DNA of 64,000 bases from an uncultured Paracoccaceae bacterium. GTDB lineage: Bacteria > Pseudomonadota > Alphaproteobacteria > Rhodobacterales > Rhodobacteraceae. Every line of letters starts with the position of its first letter. Within the stretch, counting starts at the first letter, position 1. Positions 9,433-17,724 of the stretch are shown piece after piece. Location: positions 186,001 to 250,000 of the forward strand of contig CANMMF010000001.1 of assembly GCA_947498985.1 (NCBI GenBank), in the 5' to 3' direction. A program made the translations under genes and the position numbers. A model generated the notes under the pieces. The model worked only from the letters and a program-made list of their open reading frames with translations. It did no database searches and was not told where the DNA came from.

Positions 9433-10176
9433 ATGTCTGAACACAGTCCCGCGATCAAGATCAGCGCTCTGAACAAGTGGTACGACAGGTTTCACGCATT
9501 AAAAGACATAGATCTGACCGTGTCGCATGGCGAGCGAATTGTGATCTGCGGGCCGTCGGGCTCGGGCAAATCGACGCTTATCCGCTGCGTGAACTCGCTC
9601 GAGGCACATGATTCAGGCACCATCACCGTGGACGGGATCGAGATGAAGGACGCCGCCTCGATCTACGATATCCGCGCCGAGGTCGGCATGGTGTTCCAGC
9701 AGTTCAACCTCTTCCCGCATCTCACGATCCTGCAAAATCTCACGCTTGGTCCGATGAAGGCGCGCGGGTTGAGCCGGGCGGAGGCAGAGGCGCGGGCGAT
9801 GGGCTATCTCGAGCGGGTGCGCATCCCCGATCAGGCGCAAAAGAAGCCGCGCGAATTGTCCGGCGGCCAGCAGCAAAGGGTGGCGATTGCGAGGTCGCTC
9901 TGCATGGAGCCGAAGATCATGCTCTTTGACGAACCGACCTCGGCGCTCGATCCGGAGATGATCTCGGAGGTGCTCGACGTGATTGTCGATCTGGCCGAAG
10001 AGGGCATGACGATGCTGGTGGTCACCCACGAGATGGGGTTTGCGCGGCGCGCGGCGGACCGGATGATCTTCATGGACGAAGGCCAGATCATCGAGACCGC
10101 GCCCCCCGAAGAGTTCTTCGGCGCCCCGAAATCCGAGCGCTGCCAGAAATTCCTGAGCCAGATCCTGCAGCATTGA
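9433..10176 (+). CDS. Polar amino-acid-type ABC transporter ATP-binding protein
   Basis: A 247-residue ATPase of the GlnQ/AapP/HisP family. Walker [10 protein letters not shown] is at 40-48, Q-loop [12 protein letters not shown] near 86-97, signature LSGGQQQR near 142-149, Walker [12 protein letters not shown] near 159-169 and the switch His in [11 protein letters not shown]. Powers uptake for the permease whose gene begins 8 nt downstream and the binding protein encoded divergently. Confidence 0.95.
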   Translation: MSEHSPAIKISALNKWYDRFHALKDIDLTVSHGERIVICGPSGSGKSTLIRCVNSLEAHDSGTITVDGIEMKDAASIYDIRAEVGMVFQQFNLFPHLTILQNLTLGPMKARGLSRAEAEARAMGYLERVRIPDQAQKKPRELSGGQQQRVAIARSLCMEPKIMLFDEPTSALDPEMISEVLDVIVDLAEEGMTMLVVTHEMGFARRAADRMIFMDEGQIIETAPPEEFFGAPKSERCQKFLSQILQH

Positions 10177-10184
10177 GAGGCCCC

Positions 10185-10952
10185 ATGCCACGCAAGACCC
10201 TTTGGGCGATTGTTCTGCTTTTCACGCTGGCAGGCTGCAGTGCGGCACCCGGCACCTGGGGCTGGTACGTGATCGATCCGACCACACCCGCGGGCTACAA
10301 CAACATCCGGTTCCTGCTCAACGGGTTTGGCGCCACGATCCTGCTGTCGGTGATCGCGGCGGCGCTGTCGATGACCATCGGGCTGCTGGTGGCGCTGCCC
10401 GGCATGTCGTCGAACCGGTGGATCCGGCTGCCGAGCCGGGTCTATATCGAGTTCATCCGCGCCATCCCTCTGCTGCCGATGCTCTTCTGGGTGTTCTACG
10501 GACTGCCGGTCGTGCTGAAATCCATCGGCATCAATGTCAGCATCGATGCGTTCTGGGGGGCGATCATCACGCTGGCGATTTCCGACAGCGCATTCACCGC
10601 CGAGATCTACCGCTCCGGCATCCAGTCGATCAGCAAGGGGCAGACCGAGGCTGCCAAGACCGTCGGGCTGACCTATGGCCAGACCATGCGCTACGTGATC
10701 CTGCCGCAGGCGATCCGGCGCATTCTGCCGCCGCTGGCCAACCAGTTTATCTATATCGTCAAGATGTCGGCCTTCGCCTCGGTCATCGGCATGCAGGAGC
10801 TGACCCGCCGCGCCAACGAGCTGGTGGTGACCGAATACCGCCCGCTCGAGATCTACACGCTGCTGATCCTCGAATATCTGGTGCTGGTCCTGGTGATCAG
10901 CTTTTTCGTGCGCTGGCTGGAACGCAAGATGGAAGCGGACGAGAGCAGGTGA
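10185..10952 (+). CDS. Polar amino-acid-type ABC transporter permease with lipobox-like N-terminus
   Basis: A 255-residue inner-membrane permease. The HisM/GlnP-type core has an EAA loop TEAAKTVGLTYGQTMRYVIL near 167-186. ATG 10185 is preferred over the TTG that overlaps the upstream stop because GAGAGG lies just before it. The first hydrophobic stretch (WAIVLLFTLAGCSAAPG) ends in LAGC, a lipoprotein signal peptidase II motif that is unusual for a permease. Only one permease gene is present, so the transporter would be a homodimer in the membrane. Confidence 0.92.
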   Translation: MPRKTLWAIVLLFTLAGCSAAPGTWGWYVIDPTTPAGYNNIRFLLNGFGATILLSVIAAALSMTIGLLVALPGMSSNRWIRLPSRVYIEFIRAIPLLPMLFWVFYGLPVVLKSIGINVSIDAFWGAIITLAISDSAFTAEIYRSGIQSISKGQTEAAKTVGLTYGQTMRYVILPQAIRRILPPLANQFIYIVKMSAFASVIGMQELTRRANELVVTEYRPLEIYTLLILEYLVLVLVISFFVRWLERKMEADESR

Positions 10953-11082
10953 GCGCCTGGCAGGCGGGTGGGCTGTTGCCCGGCACCGGCTTGCGCTCTT
11001 GCGGCCTGACGCAAAACCCCATCCGTTTGCGCGTTTTACTTTCAAATCCCGCCGTGGCTATCTGTCGGTGGGAGGATCGTGC

Positions 11083-12252
11083 ATGCGCACTCAAGTCGCC
11101 ATCATCGGGGGCGGGCCGTCGGGCCTGTTGCTGAGCCAGCTTCTGCATCTGCAGGGCATCGACACGGTTGTGCTGGAGCGCAAGACCAAGGCCTACGTGC
11201 TGAGCCGCATCCGCGCCGGGGTGCTTGAGACCGGGCTTGTCGCACAGCTGCATGACGCCGGTGTCGGCGCCCGTCTGGCCGAGGAAGGCATCCCGCATGA
11301 CGGCACGGTGATCTCCTATAATGACGAGCAGATCCGCATCGATTTTGCAGCGCAGGCGCAAGCCAATGTCACCGTCTACGGCCAGACAGAGGTGACCCGC
11401 GATCTTTACGAGGCGCGCGAAAAGCTCGACGGGCAGATCGTCTATTCGGTCGAGGATGTGCAGATCCACGACGCCGACCGCGATGCGCCTTATGTCACCT
11501 ATCAGGTGGCGGGGACCGGGCAGCGACTCGACTGCGATTACGTGGCGGGCTGCGACGGGTTTCACGGTGTCAGCCGCAAGACCATCCCCGACACGGTCCG
11601 GCGCGAATATGAAAAGGTCTATCCGTTTGGCTGGCTTGGCATCCTGTCCGAAACGCCGCCCGTGCATCACGAGTTGATCTATGCCAGCTCTGACGCGGGG
11701 TTTGCGCTCTGTTCGATGCGCAACGAGGGGCTCAGCCGCTATTACGTGCAATGCGGCATCGATGATCGCCCCGAAGACTGGAGCGATGAGGCATTCTGGA
11801 CAGAGCTGCGCCGCCGCATCCCGCGCGCCTTCGCCGAGACGCTGGTCACCGGGCCGTCGATCGAGAAATCCATCGCGCCGCTGCGCTCTTTTGTGAGCGA
11901 GCCGATGCGCTGGGGGCGGCTGTATCTGTGCGGTGACGCCGCGCATATCGTGCCGCCCACCGGCGCCAAGGGGCTCAACACCGCCGCCTCGGATGTGCAT
12001 TACCTGAGCCAGGCGCTGATCCGGGCCTATCGCGACAAGGATGACAGCGGCCTCGATCGGTATTCCGACACGGCGTTGGCGCGGGTCTGGAAGGCCGAGC
12101 GGTTCAGCTGGTGGATGACCAGCCTGCTGCATCACTTCCCGGGGCAGAACGCCTTTGATCTCAGGATGCAGCGCGCGGAGGTGGATTTCCTGAAATCCAA
12201 CACCCATGCGCAGGCGGTGCTGGCGCAGAACTATGTCGGCCTGCCATACTGA
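11083..12252 (+). CDS. pobA: 4-hydroxybenzoate 3-monooxygenase (PobA)
   Basis: A 389-residue FAD- and NAD(P)H-dependent hydroxylase converting 4-hydroxybenzoate to protocatechuate in the cytoplasm; length fits the family (about 390-395). The FAD-binding GGGPSG is at 9-14 and RIRAGVLETG near 42-51 is a hallmark of PobA. The second FAD motif GDAAHIVPPTGAKGLN is near 284-299. ATG 11083 has GGGAGGA at 11070-11076; in-frame upstream sequence has no family resemblance. First gene of the run into pcaC-pcaH-pcaG-BKACE, which metabolises its product. No PobR-like regulator is adjacent. Confidence 0.95.
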   Translation: MRTQVAIIGGGPSGLLLSQLLHLQGIDTVVLERKTKAYVLSRIRAGVLETGLVAQLHDAGVGARLAEEGIPHDGTVISYNDEQIRIDFAAQAQANVTVYGQTEVTRDLYEAREKLDGQIVYSVEDVQIHDADRDAPYVTYQVAGTGQRLDCDYVAGCDGFHGVSRKTIPDTVRREYEKVYPFGWLGILSETPPVHHELIYASSDAGFALCSMRNEGLSRYYVQCGIDDRPEDWSDEAFWTELRRRIPRAFAETLVTGPSIEKSIAPLRSFVSEPMRWGRLYLCGDAAHIVPPTGAKGLNTAASDVHYLSQALIRAYRDKDDSGLDRYSDTALARVWKAERFSWWMTSLLHHFPGQNAFDLRMQRAEVDFLKSNTHAQAVLAQNYVGLPY

Positions 12253-12276
12253 TGCTGGACAGGGAGGGGGAGCACG

Positions 12277-12672
12277 ATGCCGGATGAGGAAACCACACGC
12301 CACGCCACGGGCATGAAAGTGCGCCGCGAAGTGCTCGGGGATGCGCATGTGGACCGTGCGGAGGCGGCGCGCAGCGCGCTTGACGATCCGTTCCAGACGC
12401 TGATCACCGAAGGCGCCTGGGGCACGGTCTGGGCCAGCGACGGGATCAGCCGGCGCGAACGCTCGATGCTGACGCTGGCGCTGCTGGCCGCCACCGGCAA
12501 TTTCGACGAGATCCCGATGCATATCCGCGCCACCGCCCGCACCGGCGCCAGCCAGAGCGATGTGCTCGAGGCGTTCCAGCATGTCGCGATCTATGCCGGG
12601 GTGCCGCGCGCCAACCACGCGCTGAAGCTGGCGCGCCAGACCTATGCGGAGATGGAGGCAGAGGCGACATGA
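12277..12672 (+). CDS. pcaC: 4-carboxymuconolactone decarboxylase (PcaC)
   Basis: A 131-residue CMD-family protein that decarboxylates 4-carboxymuconolactone to beta-ketoadipate enol-lactone. Landmarks: SRRERSMLTLALLAATGNFD and EIPMHIRATARTGASQSD, then EAFQHVAIYAGVPRANHAL. It is the stand-alone form, not the PcaL fusion with PcaD. Its stop overlaps the pcaH start by 4 nt (ATGA), indicating translational coupling. Confidence 0.95.
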   Translation: MPDEETTRHATGMKVRREVLGDAHVDRAEAARSALDDPFQTLITEGAWGTVWASDGISRRERSMLTLALLAATGNFDEIPMHIRATARTGASQSDVLEAFQHVAIYAGVPRANHALKLARQTYAEMEAEAT

Positions 12673-13406
12673 CCGACCCGATCCGCCGCAATGGCTATCT
12701 CGTGCGGGACCGCGACTGGCAGCCCGACGCGCTGACACCGGCCTACAAGACCTCTGTCGCGCGGTCGCCGCGCAATGCGCTTTTGTCATTCCCCACCGGG
12801 CTCGCCGAACACAGCGCACCGGTCTTTGGCCACGACATGCTGGGCCCGCTCGACAATGACCTCATCCTGAATTTCGCGCAGCCCGGAGAGATGGCGCTGG
12901 GTCCGCGGATCCTGGTCAAGGGACGGGTGCTGGACCAGTATGGCCGCGGCATGCCGGGCGTTCTGGTGGAGGCGTGGCAGGCCAATTCCGGTGGCCGCTA
13001 CCGGCACAGAAACGAAGGTTACCGTGCCCCGCTCGACCCCAATTTCGGCGGCTGCGGCCGCACGATCACCGGCCCGGACGGCTCTTATGAGTTTCGCACC
13101 GTGCTGCCCGGCCCCTATCCCTGGCCCAACGGCATGGCCGACTGGCGGCCCGCGCATATCCACTTTTCGCTGATGGGGCATGCCTTTGCGCAGCGGCTGA
13201 TCACCCAGATGTATTTCGAGGGCGACCCGATGATCTGGCAATGCCCCATTATCGGCAGCATTGACGACCGGCAGGCGATCGAGACGCTTGTCGCCTCGCT
13301 CGACATGGGAGAGACGCTGCCGATGGATGCGCGGGTCTACACGTTCGACATGGTGCTGCGCGGGCGGCGGCAGACATTCTTTGAAAACCGATGGGAGGGG
13401 CTCTGA
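12669..13406 (+). CDS. pcaH: Protocatechuate 3,4-dioxygenase beta subunit (PcaH)
   Basis: A 245-residue intradiol dioxygenase subunit holding the catalytic Fe(III). Candidate iron ligands are visible: Tyr in GRYRHRNEGYRAPLDPNF (near 115-132), and the His pair in RPAHIHFSL near 160-168. ALGPRILVKGRVLDQYGRGM matches the family's beta-sheet entry. Cleaves protocatechuate to 3-carboxy-cis,cis-muconate with PcaG, encoded 1 nt downstream. Confidence 0.95.
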   Translation: MTDPIRRNGYLVRDRDWQPDALTPAYKTSVARSPRNALLSFPTGLAEHSAPVFGHDMLGPLDNDLILNFAQPGEMALGPRILVKGRVLDQYGRGMPGVLVEAWQANSGGRYRHRNEGYRAPLDPNFGGCGRTITGPDGSYEFRTVLPGPYPWPNGMADWRPAHIHFSLMGHAFAQRLITQMYFEGDPMIWQCPIIGSIDDRQAIETLVASLDMGETLPMDARVYTFDMVLRGRRQTFFENRWEGL

Positions 13407-13407
13407 C

Positions 13408-14025
13408 ATGGTGCAGAAACACGCGCTTTTGAAGGAAACCCCGTCCCAGACCGCGGGGCCTTACGTGCATATCGGCCTCACGCCGAATGTCTCCGGCATC
13501 GGCGGGGTCTATGCCGAAGATCCGGGCGCCACGATGAAGACCGGCCCGGTCCAGGGCCCCGAGATATCGCTCTCGGGTCATGTCTATGACGGCACCGGCG
13601 CGGTTGTGCGCGACGCACTTGTCGAGATCTGGCAGCCGGATGCGGCGGGGCTGTTCAACGCCGCCGAGGAAACCCGCGGGACGCCGGATCCGAACTTCAC
13701 CGGCTGGGGGCGCTGCGCCACCGATCTCGACAGCGGGCTTTACAGCTTCGACACCGTCAAGCCCGGCCGCGTGCCCGTCGCCGATGGCCGCCTGCAGGCG
13801 CCGTTCATCACCGTCTGGATTGTCGCCCGCGGCATCAATATCGGCCTGCACACCCGCGCCTATTTTGCCGACGAGGAAGCCGCCAATGCCGAGGACCCGC
13901 TCCTGACCCGGATCGAGCACCGCGCGCGCGTCCCGACGCTCATGGCGCAGCCCGAAGGTGACGGCAAGTACCGCTTCGACATCGTGCTGCAAGGCGACAA
14001 CGAAACCATTTTCCTTGATATGTGA
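13408..14025 (+). CDS. pcaG: Protocatechuate 3,4-dioxygenase alpha subunit (PcaG)
   Basis: A 205-residue structural partner of PcaH. The opening KETPSQTAGPYVHIGLTP is the alpha-subunit signature. DALVEIWQPDAAGLF and FTGWGRCATDLDSGLYSF are shared with PcaH, but the metal-binding His pair of the beta subunit is absent, as expected. GGGAGGGG precedes ATG 13408. A downstream HTRAYFADEEAANAEDPLL is typical. Confidence 0.95.
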   Translation: MVQKHALLKETPSQTAGPYVHIGLTPNVSGIGGVYAEDPGATMKTGPVQGPEISLSGHVYDGTGAVVRDALVEIWQPDAAGLFNAAEETRGTPDPNFTGWGRCATDLDSGLYSFDTVKPGRVPVADGRLQAPFITVWIVARGINIGLHTRAYFADEEAANAEDPLLTRIEHRARVPTLMAQPEGDGKYRFDIVLQGDNETIFLDM

Positions 14026-14034
14026 GGCCGCGAC

Positions 14035-14874
14035 ATGAGCCAGACCAGACCCTGCATCATCTGCGTGGCGATCACCGGTTCGGTGCCGACCAAGGCGGCG
14101 AACCCGGCGGTGCCGATCTCGATCTCCGAACAGATCGAAAGTACGCAGGCGGCGTTCGAGGCCGGGGCCAGCATCGCCCATTGCCATGTCCGCAACGCCG
14201 ACGAGACACCGACCTCGGATCCGGAGAAATTCGCGGCGCTCAAGGAGGGGATCGAAACGCATTGTCCGGGCATGATCGTGCAGCTTTCGACCGGCGGGCG
14301 CTCGGGCGCGGGCGCCGAACGGGGCGGCATGCTGCCGTTGCGCCCGGACATGGCGTCGCTTTCGGTCGGCTCGAACAATTTCCCGACCCGCGTCTATGAG
14401 AACCCGCCGGATCTGGTCGCCTGGCTCGCCTCCGAAATGCAGACCTACGAGGTCACACCCGAGATCGAGGCCTTCGATCTCAGCCACATTCTCAAGGCGG
14501 TCGAGATGCACAAGGCCGGGCGTCTGCACGGCAAGCTGTACGTGCAGTTTGTCATGGGGGTGAAAAACGCAATGCCGGTGGACCGCGCGGTGTTCGACTT
14601 CTACGTCTCGCTGGTGAAGGACCGCGCGCCCGGGGCGGAATGGTGCGCCGCGGGCATCGGCGCAGGCCAGGTGGTGGTCAACGAATGGGCCATCGCCGCT
14701 GGCGGCCACACCCGCACCGGGCTCGAGGACAACGTGCGATTGGATCGCGACACGTTGGCCCCGTCCAACGCGGCGCTGGTCGCGCGTGCCGCAGCGCTTT
14801 GCGAGAAATACGAGCGCCCGGTGGCCACATGGCAGCAGGCGCGCGAGATGCTGGACGTGCCGTTACGGACCTGA
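14035..14874 (+). CDS. Beta-keto acid cleavage enzyme (BKACE, DUF849 family)
   Basis: A 279-residue TIM-barrel Zn enzyme. HCHVRN near 49-54 carries the HxH zinc ligands; TGGRSG (near 88) and SVGSNNFP (near 104) are conserved loops; GRLHGKLYVQFVMGVKNAMP follows. The family condenses a beta-keto acid with acetyl-CoA to give acetoacetate and a new acyl-CoA. Following pcaG by 9 nt at the end of the pca run, the likely substrate is beta-ketoadipate, which would give succinyl-CoA and so replace PcaIJ/PcaF. That substrate is inferred from context; often annotated as 3-keto-5-aminohexanoate cleavage protein. Confidence 0.85.
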   Translation: MSQTRPCIICVAITGSVPTKAANPAVPISISEQIESTQAAFEAGASIAHCHVRNADETPTSDPEKFAALKEGIETHCPGMIVQLSTGGRSGAGAERGGMLPLRPDMASLSVGSNNFPTRVYENPPDLVAWLASEMQTYEVTPEIEAFDLSHILKAVEMHKAGRLHGKLYVQFVMGVKNAMPVDRAVFDFYVSLVKDRAPGAEWCAAGIGAGQVVVNEWAIAAGGHTRTGLEDNVRLDRDTLAPSNAALVARAAALCEKYERPVATWQQAREMLDVPLRT

Positions 14875-14991
14875 GAGCGGGCGTGCCCCTCCGCTGCGAC
14901 ATCGCGCGGCACTCTGCGGATTTCCGCCATGAGGAAACTTGAAATCAACCCTCGGGTGTTATTCAATCAGTCCAGCAGGCAGGAGGCTTTG

Positions 14992-15258
14992 ATGTCCCAA
15001 GACAATCGCACCCCCAAGACCCGGCCAGGCTCCGGGCTGGCATTGGTGGTCCTTGCCTATCCGCTGGCGGTCGTGCTGAGCCTGGCGCTGGTTGCGATGG
15101 CCGGGTGGTCGTTCTGGGCGGCGATCCCGGTCTATCTTGTGGCGGTTGTGGCCATCACGCTGGGTCTGGCGCTTTTTCGCGCGCGTCCAGCCAAGGCCGG
15201 GCCTGCGGAATCCGGGAAAGACTATCCAGAATACCGCGCTGAAACGCAGCCTCGCTGA
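14992..15258 (+). CDS. Small two-helix membrane protein, unknown function
   Basis: An 88-residue protein with a charged N-terminus, two hydrophobic segments (LALVVLAYPLAVVLSLALVA and FWAAIPVYLVAVVAITLGLA) and a charged tail. ATG 14992 has AGGAGG 5-6 nt upstream, a strong site. Its 3' end overlaps the convergent glycosyltransferase gene by 104 bp, so one of the two ends may be less constrained. No family recognised. Confidence 0.6.
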   Translation: MSQDNRTPKTRPGSGLALVVLAYPLAVVLSLALVAMAGWSFWAAIPVYLVAVVAITLGLALFRARPAKAGPAESGKDYPEYRAETQPR

Positions 15259-16324
15259 ACATTTGCGCGCGTGCAACACAGGCCTCTGGCCCGGCATCTG
15301 ACAATCCCGAGGCCTCGAACCGCTCCACCGCATCGACCAGCGCCCCGACGCTCTGCGTGTCAAAGAAAAGCCCGGTCTCTGCGTCCAGAACCGTGTCGCG
15401 GATGCCGCCGCGCCCATAGGCGATGACCGGACGGCCGGAGGCCATGACCTCCACCGGAACGATGCCGAAATCCTCTTCGCCCGGAAAGATCAGCGCCTTG
15501 CAGCGCGCCATATGTTGGCGCAACAGCTCGAAAGGTGCCTTGCCCAGAAAGGTGGTCTTGCCGCCTGCGCGCGCGCTCAAGGCCGCCACGCGCGTGTGCG
15601 GGCCGCCGATCACCACCAGCGGTTTGTCCAGGATGCGAAACGCCTCGACCGCCAGATCGGGCCGCTTGTAAGGCGCCAGCTCCCCGGCCCAGAGATAGAA
15701 CTCCCCCAGATCCGCGGGATCCGCTGGCGCAAACGCCCCGAGCGCCACTGGCGGATGCACCACATCGGCCTCCCGCCGCCAGTATTTGCCGATCCGCTGG
15801 GCCACAAAGGTCGAATTGGCGGCAAAGCGGTCGACCCGGGCGGCGCTTGTCACGTCCCATTGCCGCAACGCGTGGGCAACATGCGGCATCACCTGCCGGG
15901 TCAGCCAGCCCGCGCCCTCGCGATAGGTGTGATACTGATCCCAGAGATAGCGCATCGGCGAGTGGCAATAACACAGATGCGCGGCGTCCGGCGGCGCGAT
16001 CACCCCTTTGGCCGGGCCCGCTTCGGAGGAGATCACCAGATCGTAACCCGAAAGGTCCAACTCCTCGAGCGCGCGGGGCATCAGCGGCAGATAGTTCTGG
16101 TAGAGCCTGCGCGCGAAGGGCAGGCGCGCGATCCGGGTCTCGGTGATGCTGTGCCGGGTCAGCGTGGAGGAAAGCTGCGCGGGATCGGCCACGTGGGTGA
16201 ACAGATCGGCCTGCGGAAACATCCGGCAGAGGCTTTCGAGCACCTTCTCGCCGCCACGCATGCCGACCAGCCAGTAGTGGATGATCGCAACGCGCGGCCG
16301 CGGGACGGTGCGGCGCGCCGTCAT
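15155..16324 (-). CDS. Glycosyltransferase family 4
   Basis: A 389-residue GT-B glycosyltransferase. RVAIIHYWLVGMRGGEKVLE at the N-terminus is the GGEK-containing acceptor-domain opening typical of GT4 mannosyl/galactosyl transferases. CYCHSPMRYLWDQYH follows near 135, and the C-terminal donor domain has FPGEEDFGIVPVEVMASGRP with the E-x7-E motif. The stop region overlaps the phosphomannomutase start by 4 nt... the order on the minus strand is mutase then this gene, so the two are coupled. Confidence 0.85.
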   Translation of the reverse strand: MTARRTVPRPRVAIIHYWLVGMRGGEKVLESLCRMFPQADLFTHVADPAQLSSTLTRHSITETRIARLPFARRLYQNYLPLMPRALEELDLSGYDLVISSEAGPAKGVIAPPDAAHLCYCHSPMRYLWDQYHTYREGAGWLTRQVMPHVAHALRQWDVTSAARVDRFAANSTFVAQRIGKYWRREADVVHPPVALGAFAPADPADLGEFYLWAGELAPYKRPDLAVEAFRILDKPLVVIGGPHTRVAALSARAGGKTTFLGKAPFELLRQHMARCKALIFPGEEDFGIVPVEVMASGRPVIAYGRGGIRDTVLDAETGLFFDTQSVGALVDAVERFEASGLSDAGPEACVARAQMFSEAAFQRGILDSLSRIPQARPWLDAREKAPDPA

Positions 16325-17691
16325 GTCAGCGCGTCACGCAAGGCCGTCAGCCCGGCGCGCATCAGCGCCTCGGCGCCGTCGCGGTCCTGCGCCTCGACAT
16401 AAAGCCGCAGTTCCGGCGCGTTGCCGGAGGGGCGCACATGCACGATCCGCCCGTCGGTAAGCCGCATGCGCACACCGTCGGTCAGATCGAGCGAGTCTTC
16501 GGTCGCGTCCAGTTTGCGCAGGAAGGCCGAGCGGGCGCCGGCATCCTCGCGCAAGGCGGTCACAAACGGCAAACTGGCCTCCTGCGGCACCTCCTGCAAG
16601 CGGTCCGCGAGGGTGACCACCGCAGGCTCGCGCGCGACGCGCGCCGAGACCGGGCCCTGCCCTGCGGCGATCAGGATCAGGATCAGCGGCAGCATGCAAT
16701 CGCGCGTCGGCAACGCCGCAAGCGGGCCGGAGGCGCCTTGCGCATCGAACCCCAGCAAAAAGCCGCCATTTGCCTCGTAACCGACCACGCGACCGCCCAG
16801 CTCTTCCATACCCGCGATCACGTAGGGCGATCCGATGCGCGTGGTCTTCACCGCCGCAAACCCCTTCCGGGTCACGCCTGAATTGGACGAGATCGGGGTT
16901 ACCACATGGTCCGCGCCAACGGCTTCTGCGGTGATCTGGCCGAGGATATCGCCGGGCACAATAGTGCCGGTTTCATCCGCGAGCAGCGGACGGTCGCTGT
17001 CGCCATCCGTCGAGACCAGCGCATCGAGGCCGTTCTCGGCGACCCAGGTTTCGACCAGCGCGCGTGTGTGCAGATCGACGGCTTCGGTATCGACGGGAAT
17101 GAAGGTCTCGGACCGCCCCAGCTCCAGCACGGTGGCGCCAAGCCCTTCGAGCATGGCGCGCAGGTCGTCGCGCCCCACGGCAGAATGCGCATAAAGTCCG
17201 ATCTTGCGCCCCAGCAGCGCCTCCGGCCCGCAGGCCGTGACATAGCGCTGCACGAAGCGCGCGGCGGCCATCGGGTCGCTGTCGAGCGCGCCCTCTTCGG
17301 TGCCGGGGTCCCGCCCGAGCGCGTCCAGAATGGCGGTCTCGTCCGCCTTGGTGATCTCGCCGCGTATGCTGTAGAATTTCAGCCCGTTGCGGTCGGCGGG
17401 GATATGGCTGCCGGTGATCATCACCGCCCCGGCGCCCGCCTCTGCTGCCGCCAGCGCCAGCGCCGGTGTGGGCAGGGCGCCGCAATCCACCACCCGCACG
17501 CCTTCGGCGCGGGCGGCGCTTGTCACGTCGCTGGCGATGCGCGGGCTCGAGGGACGCAGATCCTGCCCCAGATACAGCGTGCCGCCGATCTCGCAGGCCT
17601 GCACAAAGGCGCGCACGTGATCCGCGACCAGATCCGGGGTCAGTTCGGTGACCAACCCACGCAGCCCGCTTGTTCCGAATTTTGGTGCCAT
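16321..17691 (-). CDS. Phosphomannomutase/phosphoglucomutase
   Basis: A 456-residue alpha-D-phosphohexomutase supplying mannose- or glucose-1-phosphate for nucleotide sugars. Four domains are visible: the phosphoserine loop ITGSHIPADRNGLKFY with catalytic Ser95, the Mg-binding loop DGDSDRP at 229-235, the sugar-binding loop GYEANGGFLLG near 305, and the C-terminal phosphate-binding RPSGNAPELRLYVEA near 420. Sits in the polysaccharide locus between two GT4 genes; specificity between mannose and glucose cannot be set from sequence. Confidence 0.93.
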   Translation of the reverse strand: MAPKFGTSGLRGLVTELTPDLVADHVRAFVQACEIGGTLYLGQDLRPSSPRIASDVTSAARAEGVRVVDCGALPTPALALAAAEAGAGAVMITGSHIPADRNGLKFYSIRGEITKADETAILDALGRDPGTEEGALDSDPMAAARFVQRYVTACGPEALLGRKIGLYAHSAVGRDDLRAMLEGLGATVLELGRSETFIPVDTEAVDLHTRALVETWVAENGLDALVSTDGDSDRPLLADETGTIVPGDILGQITAEAVGADHVVTPISSNSGVTRKGFAAVKTTRIGSPYVIAGMEELGGRVVGYEANGGFLLGFDAQGASGPLAALPTRDCMLPLILILIAAGQGPVSARVAREPAVVTLADRLQEVPQEASLPFVTALREDAGARSAFLRKLDATEDSLDLTDGVRMRLTDGRIVHVRPSGNAPELRLYVEAQDRDGAEALMRAGLTALRDALT

Positions 17692-17724
17692 CTGTGGCCC
17701 CCCTTGTTGCGTGCCGTCCCCGCC

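Noticed and set aside
10897-12819. 640-codon minus-strand frame across pobA and pcaC
   Set aside because: Shadow of pobA-pcaC; no motif and runs over several real genes.
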